From the NCBI GenBank assembly GCA_001781275.1, contig MFLH01000015.1, positions 1 to 9,792 of the forward strand: a stretch of DNA of 9,792 nt. The letters are read 5' to 3'. The translations under genes and the position numbers were made by a program. Of this stretch, positions 6,771 through 9,792 are shown one piece after another (the stretch's first letter is position 1; each line of letters opens with the position of its first letter). The notes under the pieces were generated by a model, which made no database searches, was not told the origin of the DNA, and saw only the letters and a list, made by a program, of their open reading frames with translations. This DNA is from Candidatus Kaiserbacteria bacterium RIFCSPHIGHO2_02_FULL_54_11b. GTDB lineage: Bacteria > Patescibacteriota > Minisyncoccia > Phycocordibacterales > UBA2100.

Positions 6771-6799
6771 TTGACGGGAGGGCTACAATCTGCTATAAT
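6771..6799 (+). promoter_or_regulatory. Strong sigma-70-type promoter of the DGR target gene
   Basis: TTGACG (6771-6776) and TATAAT (6794-6799) are spaced by exactly 17 bp, and TGC directly before the -10 box makes it an extended -10. This is close to the ideal bacterial housekeeping promoter and is the best promoter in the window. Transcription would begin near 6806, giving a leader of about 120 nt before the target gene that includes a small ORF and a strong hairpin. Confidence 0.85.
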
Positions 6800-6828
6800 A
6801 GCAAGAGTTCTTTGTAATGAGGATTACT

Positions 6829-6884
6829 CCATGAGACGAGCTTTTTGGGGCTTGGAAACAGGCTCTAAAAAGCTCGTCTCATGG
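6829..6884 (+). promoter_or_regulatory. Long leader hairpin, 18-bp perfect stem, upstream of the target gene
   Basis: The arms 6829-6846 (CCATGAGACGAGCTTTTT) and 6867-6884 are exact reverse complements. The 20-nt apical part can form a second short helix (GGCTTG with CAGGCT, two G-U pairs) capped by a GAAA tetraloop. The structure lies wholly inside the transcript expected from the promoter at 6771-6799 and ends 38 nt before the target ATG. A U-run does not follow, so it is not a plain terminator. Regulation of target expression, RNA stability or a cis recognition element are all possible. Confidence 0.75.
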
Positions 6885-6908
6885 GAGATGAGTGCTCGCC
6901 CGAGCTAA
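6831..6908 (+). CDS. Possible 25-aa leader peptide overlapping the hairpin
   Basis: An ATG at 6831 opens 25 codons ending at TAA 6906-6908. It is preceded by AGGA at 6820-6823 with 7-nt spacing, one of the best Shine-Dalgarno placements in the window, and lies about 25 nt downstream of the predicted transcription start. The peptide begins MRRAFWGLETGSKK and ends ARPS; no known family was recognised. Its codons 1 to 18 cover nearly the whole hairpin, so a translating ribosome would melt the stem. The target gene begins 14 nt after the stop codon. It may be a regulatory leader peptide, or the match may be chance. Confidence 0.4.
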   Translation: MRRAFWGLETGSKKLVSWEMSARPS

Positions 6909-6922
6909 ACATCGGGTAAAGG

Positions 6923-7804
6923 ATGATGACGATGTCCATGACATTGATCACGTCACGCGATCCCAAAGGCCGTCAGACCATGTCCATCATCGAGGCCGCC
7001 TATGACAAGGCGAAGCTCGATGACGACTCCGCCCAGCTCCTCAACGAGCGCGGCGATGAGCTGAAGGCAGGGGTCTCGGAACTCATCGCCAAGCTCAGCA
7101 TCACCAATCAGTACGCCGACGAGGAGGTCGAATCCTCCTACGGCTATCTGTCTGGCTACGATAAGCCCAAGAGCCTGCAAGACCAGGCCACGATCCTGCG
7201 GAAGATGTTCCCCGAACTCGGCGAGTGCGACTTCGCGCTCGGCGACAAGGAACTGCCCGACGGCGCGGAAGGTCCCTTCGCCATCCCACGCTGGCAGAAG
7301 ATCGGCAAGACCTACGGCGAGGCGCTGCAGAAGGTCCTCGACGAGTTGTCAAAGGCCTACGGCGGCAAGTTCAAGAACTGGCGCGAAGGCCAGCTCGGTC
7401 CGAACAATCTCCGGCAGTCGGCCAAGTCGGTCGGCATGTGGGAGAAGCTTGGCAACGAGCAGCAGGGCGACATCCTCGTCGTTCCGGCTCAGTTCGGTCT
7501 GCGTCATCGCGGTCGCTCGGTTCGCCGGGCACGCGAGGTCATGCGGAAGGCAGAGTTCGGCCTCGGCGCGTTTGCCGTCGGCATCATGCTGCTCACGCAC
7601 ATGGACCGCCTCCAGAACGTGGACGATCTCTGGATCGACTGCGCTGGCGACGAATTCCATGACCCGCAGAACTCCGATGCGCCGTTCGGCCTCGCTCCGT
7701 GCTTCTACTTCAACGGCGGTCAGTTGAGGTTCGGCACGGAATGGTCTGACGATGCCATCGGCAACTTCGGCTCCGCATCGGGGTGGTCCGTTCCGCAGGC
7801 GTGA
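6923..7804 (+). CDS. DGR target protein with C-terminal C-type-lectin-like variable domain
   Basis: This 293-aa protein ends in the VR (residues 247-292), followed by one alanine and the stop. The C-terminal third, with FGLRHRGRSVRRAREVM (191-207), GLGAFAVGIMLLTH (213-226), DDLWIDCAGDE and GSASGWSVP, is the C-type-lectin/formylglycine-enzyme-like fold used by DGR targets in CPR genomes. The fourteen codons differing from TR give amino-acid changes at 247, 256, 257, 260, 262, 265, 269, 271, 273, 277, 279, 280, 282 and 292. The N-terminal part (about 20-190) is soluble and unrecognised. No signal peptide or membrane segment is obvious, so the location is unclear. AAAGG at 6918-6922 abuts the first ATG; with normal spacing it favours the in-frame ATG at 6932. 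Codons are richer in G and C at third positions than in the flanks. An intrinsic terminator follows. Confidence 0.92.
   Translation: MMTMSMTLITSRDPKGRQTMSIIEAAYDKAKLDDDSAQLLNERGDELKAGVSELIAKLSITNQYADEEVESSYGYLSGYDKPKSLQDQATILRKMFPELGECDFALGDKELPDGAEGPFAIPRWQKIGKTYGEALQKVLDELSKAYGGKFKNWREGQLGPNNLRQSAKSVGMWEKLGNEQQGDILVVPAQFGLRHRGRSVRRAREVMRKAEFGLGAFAVGIMLLTHMDRLQNVDDLWIDCAGDEFHDPQNSDAPFGLAPCFYFNGGQLRFGTEWSDDAIGNFGSASGWSVPQA
7661..7798 (+). repeat. DGR variable repeat (VR) in the target gene
   Basis: The 138-nt end of the target gene matches TR (6310-6447, inverted) without gaps. All 14 differences fall at TR adenines and all 14 change the encoded residue. Eleven of them lie in codons 10 to 34 of the repeat. 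The 27 nt at 7769-7795, with one adenine, are identical to TR and sit where the initiation-of-mutagenic-homing sequence is expected. Outside the repeat the two copies diverge at once (GCGTGA against TCTCCT). Confidence 0.95.
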
Positions 7805-7816
7805 TCCTCGAACCTT

Positions 7817-7854
7817 GAACTCTTGAATCTTTTGTTTCCTTGATTCTTGAGTTC
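7817..7854 (+). repeat. Imperfect inverted repeat just downstream of VR
   Basis: GAACTCTTGAATC (7817-7829) and GATTCTTGAGTTC (7842-7854) pair except for a central 2x2 TT/TT mismatch, around a 12-nt loop. It begins 18 nt after VR. Several DGRs need a hairpin or cruciform shortly downstream of VR for target recognition. Known ones have short loops and perfect stems, so this assignment is tentative; simple local repetition of TTGAA/TTGAT words is the alternative. Confidence 0.4.
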
Positions 7855-7865
7855 CGAAAATTTTT

Positions 7866-7905
7866 CAGGGCTATCCACTCGTTGGGTAGCCCTGATTTCT
7901 TTTTA
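7866..7905 (+). terminator. Rho-independent terminator of the target gene
   Basis: CAGGGCTATCC (7866-7876) and GGGTAGCCCTG (7884-7894) form an 11-bp stem with one G-U pair around ACTCGTT, followed by ATTTCTTTTTA. It lies about 60 nt after the target stop codon and closes the DGR transcript before the recombinase fragment. Confidence 0.85.
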
Positions 7906-7930
7906 TACCTCCATAGACCTTTAGGCTCCC

Positions 7931-8956
7931 GTGATGGGCGGAACCTTTACCGCGCCTCGCGTGCATGAGATCGCGGTAAACCAATGGGGTCTCAAAAAAC
8001 TCGCACGGAGCGGTTTCTACCGCGTACTCTACAACCCGTTCTACTACGGCTGGTTTGAATGGCCGGCCGGATCGGGCAACTGGCACAAGGGCAAGCACGA
8101 ACCGATGATCACGCGTGAGGAATACGACCGTGTGCAAGCGTTCCTCGGCCGAGGGAGCAAGCCAAAACCCGAGACGCACACATTTCCGTACACCGGCATG
8201 ATCCGTTGCGGCACCTGCGGTTGCATGGTAACGGCCGAGCACAAGACCAAGCGCAATAAAAATGGCAACGTCCACCGTTACGTGTACTACCACTGCACCA
8301 AGCGAAAGGGTCCATGCGCCGAGAAGTGCATCGAAGTAAAAGAGCTTGAGAAGCAGGTCACCGAAACGCTCTCTCGGGTGCGACCACCAGAAGAATTTCA
8401 GAGCTGGGCAATGAAATGGCTTAAGAACGAGAACGGTCGCGAGGCCACTGATCGTAACGCGATCCTCGCCAACCAGCAAAAAAACTATGATGCGTGCGTG
8501 CGAAAGCTCGACGCGCTCATCGATATGCGTGCAGCCGGAGAGATCAGCGAGGAGGAGTTTACGCGAAAGAAATCGATAGTGAACAAGGAGAAGGTAAAGC
8601 TCCACGAGCTTCTGAATGACACCGACGCCCGAGTAGACAGCTGGATGCAGACCGCCGATAACGTGCTGACGTTCGCAAAAGACGCCAAAGAAGCATTCAC
8701 CGAAAGGGGCGAACATGCGCGAAAGGTCATTTTGACCGCACTTGGTTCGAACCTCCTCCTGAAGGACAAAAAGATAAGCATTGACACCGATTTAGCGCTT
8801 TTGCCGATGATTCTCGTCTCAAATCCGGTAGAGCAAAATTCCGACACGTTCGAACCTCCAAAGGGTGGCTCCACTAAAAGGAAAAGCGCCGCTTTTGGCG
8901 ACGCAAATCCCATCTGGCTCCGAGGGTGGGACTCGAACCCACAACTTACTCCTTAA
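7931..8956 (+). CDS. Large serine recombinase, C-terminal part only (catalytic domain missing)
   Basis: The 341-aa frame starts inside a Recombinase domain: SGFYRVLYNPFYYGWFEW (27-44) is the typical segment that follows the resolvase domain. A recombinase zinc ribbon follows, with Cys93, Cys96, Cys122 and Cys129/133, then a coiled-coil-like stretch at about 170-220. Full-length relatives are around 500 aa and carry the nucleophilic serine in an N-terminal resolvase domain. That domain is absent: the frame has a stop at 7922-7924 and the upstream bases are the DGR terminator. It is therefore probably a pseudogene fragment that cannot recombine DNA. A GTG (7931) or ATG (7934) start is formally possible but is likely just the first one after the breakpoint. 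The last 14 codons read antisense into tRNA-Asn, suggesting the tRNA is the attachment site. Confidence 0.85.
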   Translation: MMGGTFTAPRVHEIAVNQWGLKKLARSGFYRVLYNPFYYGWFEWPAGSGNWHKGKHEPMITREEYDRVQAFLGRGSKPKPETHTFPYTGMIRCGTCGCMVTAEHKTKRNKNGNVHRYVYYHCTKRKGPCAEKCIEVKELEKQVTETLSRVRPPEEFQSWAMKWLKNENGREATDRNAILANQQKNYDACVRKLDALIDMRAAGEISEEEFTRKKSIVNKEKVKLHELLNDTDARVDSWMQTADNVLTFAKDAKEAFTERGEHARKVILTALGSNLLLKDKKISIDTDLALLPMILVSNPVEQNSDTFEPPKGGSTKRKSAAFGDANPIWLRGWDSNPQLTP

Positions 8957-8989
8957 CAGGGAGTCACTCTACCATTGAGTTACCTCGGA
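8915..8989 (-). tRNA. tRNA-Asn (anticodon GUU), CCA encoded
   Basis: On the minus strand the 7-bp acceptor stem TCCGAGG/CCTCGGA, the D arm with AATGGTAGAG, the anticodon stem-loop ACTCC-CTGTTAA-GGAGT (anticodon GTT), and the T arm GTGGGTTCGAGTCCCAC are all present. Discriminator G (8918) is as expected for asparagine, and CCA (8915-8917) is encoded. The body is 72 nt, so it has a short or absent variable loop extension. Its 3' half is overlapped antisense by the end of the recombinase ORF. Confidence 0.95.
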
Positions 8990-9000
8990 ATGCAGGAGTG

Positions 9001-9006
9001 AGTATA
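9001..9006 (-). promoter_or_regulatory. -10 element of tRNA-Asn
   Basis: TATACT on the minus strand lies 11 nt upstream of the tRNA 5' end, at the right distance for a start just before the mature tRNA. It sits in the 15-bp word ATCGGATATACTCAC, which is repeated upstream of the 9059-9670 gene. The -35 region (TTTTAT at 17-bp spacing) is weak. Confidence 0.5.
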
Positions 9007-9058
9007 TCCGATTTGGAGCTAAGATAAAAGCATTGACGGCAAAGGCGCCGGTTAGGTT

Positions 9059-9670
9059 TTAGTCCGTGATTACCATTGAGCTCACTATCTGTTCGAACTC
9101 CGCCAAATTGAGGCGTGTAGGTACCTGAGTGTCGGTAAAGTATCCGCCGACTAATACGGTCTTGTTTCTGAGTTCGAAGACGTACCGGTATTCGCGCGTT
9201 CCCGCCGGAAACTCCCACGGATTTTGATTGAGGAACACGCGGGCGGTGCGTCCGTTTACCACCGTATCCGGCTGTCGTACATACGTGTACCATTCGGCCA
9301 GATTCGCGACGTCCGCGAGATTCGCTTTCTCTCCCACCGCGAGACCGAGCAGTTTCTGATGAAATGCCTTTTGATAGTTGTAGACTTCCGCTTCATTCGT
9401 GTCCAAAAGGGTCGAGGGCACGACGGACACGTAATAAAACTCCGCAGTCTGCGCCGACGCGTCGCTTATGGTGACGCTATACGAGCCGTTTTGGGCGACC
9501 GTGAGACGCGTCGGAGAAAAAAACCGCACGCCCAGACTGTCGTTGCTATACTCTTTCCAATCCTTCGGCGCTACGGCATTTACGGCCGCCTCCTCGCGCG
9601 GAATAAACGCAACATACAAGCCGAGCACAAGCGCGACGACTACAATGGCGAGCGTGATTGTTTTTCTCAT
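9059..9670 (-). CDS. Membrane-anchored protein of unknown function
   Basis: This 203-aa protein has an N-terminal Arg-Lys followed by a single hydrophobic helix (about residues 5-23), i.e. a signal anchor or uncleaved signal peptide, and a soluble extracytoplasmic domain of about 175 residues. The start of that domain (WKEYSNDSLGVRFFSPTRL, about 38-56) has the W-x-x-Y-x-N-x-x-x-G-x-x-F-x-x-P pattern common in small secreted or anchored lipid-face proteins such as PsbP-like domains. No lipobox cysteine is seen, and no family could be named. The start is supported by GGAAG with 5-nt spacing and by the upstream TATACT -10 element. It is transcribed toward the tRNA and appears monocistronic. Its composition matches the left part of the window rather than the target gene. 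Confidence 0.75.
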   Translation of the reverse strand: MRKTITLAIVVVALVLGLYVAFIPREEAAVNAVAPKDWKEYSNDSLGVRFFSPTRLTVAQNGSYSVTISDASAQTAEFYYVSVVPSTLLDTNEAEVYNYQKAFHQKLLGLAVGEKANLADVANLAEWYTYVRQPDTVVNGRTARVFLNQNPWEFPAGTREYRYVFELRNKTVLVGGYFTDTQVPTRLNLAEFEQIVSSMVITD

Positions 9671-9689
9671 AGATTCTTCCCGTGTCGTG

Positions 9690-9695
9690 AGTATA
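9690..9695 (-). promoter_or_regulatory. -10 element of the 203-aa membrane protein gene
   Basis: TATACT on the minus strand, 19 nt upstream of the ATG at 9670, inside the same 15-bp word found upstream of tRNA-Asn. No clear -35 box. The ribosome binding site GGAAG lies between it and the start codon. Confidence 0.45.
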
Positions 9696-9720
9696 TCCGA
9701 TGTGCTTGCTCGCGTGGGGG

Positions 9721-9792
9721 ATGGAAAAAACGGAATTCTTCTTCACCGCGACTCTTCTGCCTGTCCTCTCCGTCGCAGAACTGTACGGCATG
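9721..9792 (+). CDS. Possible start of a plus-strand gene, cut by the window edge
   Basis: An ATG at 9721 opens 24 codons that stay open to the last base. The translation begins MEKTEFFFTATLLPVL. This faintly recalls the membrane N-terminus of polyprenyl-phosphate glycosylphosphotransferases, but it is too short to assign. A G-rich stretch (GGGGG at 9716-9720) directly abuts the ATG, which is poor spacing for a ribosome binding site. It is divergent from the 203-aa gene with a 50-bp gap. Confidence 0.35.
   Translation, partial: MEKTEFFFTATLLPVLSVAELYGM

Larger units (their letters stand above)
5160..7905. mobile_element. Diversity-generating retroelement (DGR) cassette
   Basis: The cassette holds a reverse transcriptase (minus), an Avd-like accessory gene (plus), a 138-nt template repeat (minus, 6310-6447), and a target gene (plus) ending in the matching variable repeat (7661-7798). 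DGRs copy TR RNA into cDNA with random changes at adenines and write the result into VR, diversifying the ligand-binding face of the target. TR and VR here differ only at adenines. The left boundary is the breakpoint in the RT and ABC transporter genes. The right boundary is set at the target-gene terminator, beyond which a recombinase fragment begins. A missing RT C-terminus may mean the system is no longer active, at least in cis. Confidence 0.9.

Noticed and set aside
7225..7662. Arg-rich frames in the target gene region
   Set aside because: They are shadows caused by high third-position GC in the target gene; the target frame has the family motifs and VR.
7871..8716. 281-aa minus-strand frame
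   Set aside because: It is antisense to the recombinase zinc-ribbon region and lies across the terminator.
5160..8989. Second copy of the tRNA-Asn 3' end as the other att site
   Set aside because: No convincing duplicate of the tRNA end was found by eye in the window, so element ends cannot be fixed here.
1..9792. CRISPR array or insertion sequence
   Set aside because: No regularly spaced repeats and no transposase frame with terminal inverted repeats were seen.

Overview
The window looks like a chromosomal segment of an uncultivated bacterium, most likely from the Candidate Phyla Radiation (Patescibacteria, Parcubacteria-like). This placement is an inference. It rests on short tightly packed genes with few Shine-Dalgarno sites, a compact diversity-generating retroelement (DGR) whose C-type-lectin-like target is of the kind common in that group, and a large serine recombinase running into a tRNA. 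TGA is used as a stop (for example at 3331-3333 and 7802-7804), so there is no sign of TGA recoding.

Left part (1-5160). A DUF262/GmrSD-N-like protein runs off the left edge on the minus strand, with its own sigma-70-type promoter. Facing away from it is a plus-strand operon with 4-nt gaps or overlaps: a glycerophosphodiester-phosphodiesterase-like protein, a half-size EamA/DMT transporter, a CrtI-like FAD oxidoreductase, a COG2907-like FAD amine oxidase, and the start of an ABC exporter. A lipid or isoprenoid modification role is plausible but unproven. The exporter breaks off near 5160.

Middle part (about 5160-7905). This is a DGR. It has a reverse transcriptase (minus strand, C-terminus missing at the same breakpoint that truncates the exporter), an Avd-type four-helix accessory protein (plus strand), a 138-nt template repeat (TR, minus strand, 6310-6447), and a target gene (plus strand) whose last codons form the 138-nt variable repeat (VR, 7661-7798). 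TR and VR differ at 14 positions. By hand alignment all 14 are adenines in TR, and none of the 104 non-adenine positions differs, which is the signature of adenine mutagenesis. The layout is unusual. RT and avd are divergent with start codons 2 nt apart, so an RNA running from TR into RT would be antisense to avd. The target gene has a near-consensus promoter followed by a 25-codon leader ORF overlapping an 18-bp perfect hairpin.

Right part (7905-9792). The C-terminal part of a large serine recombinase, without its catalytic domain, reads antisense into the 3' end of a tRNA-Asn(GUU) gene. This suggests that the DGR sits in, or next to, the remains of an element integrated at this tRNA. Beyond it lie a minus-strand membrane-anchored protein of unknown function and the first 24 codons of a possible plus-strand gene at the right edge.
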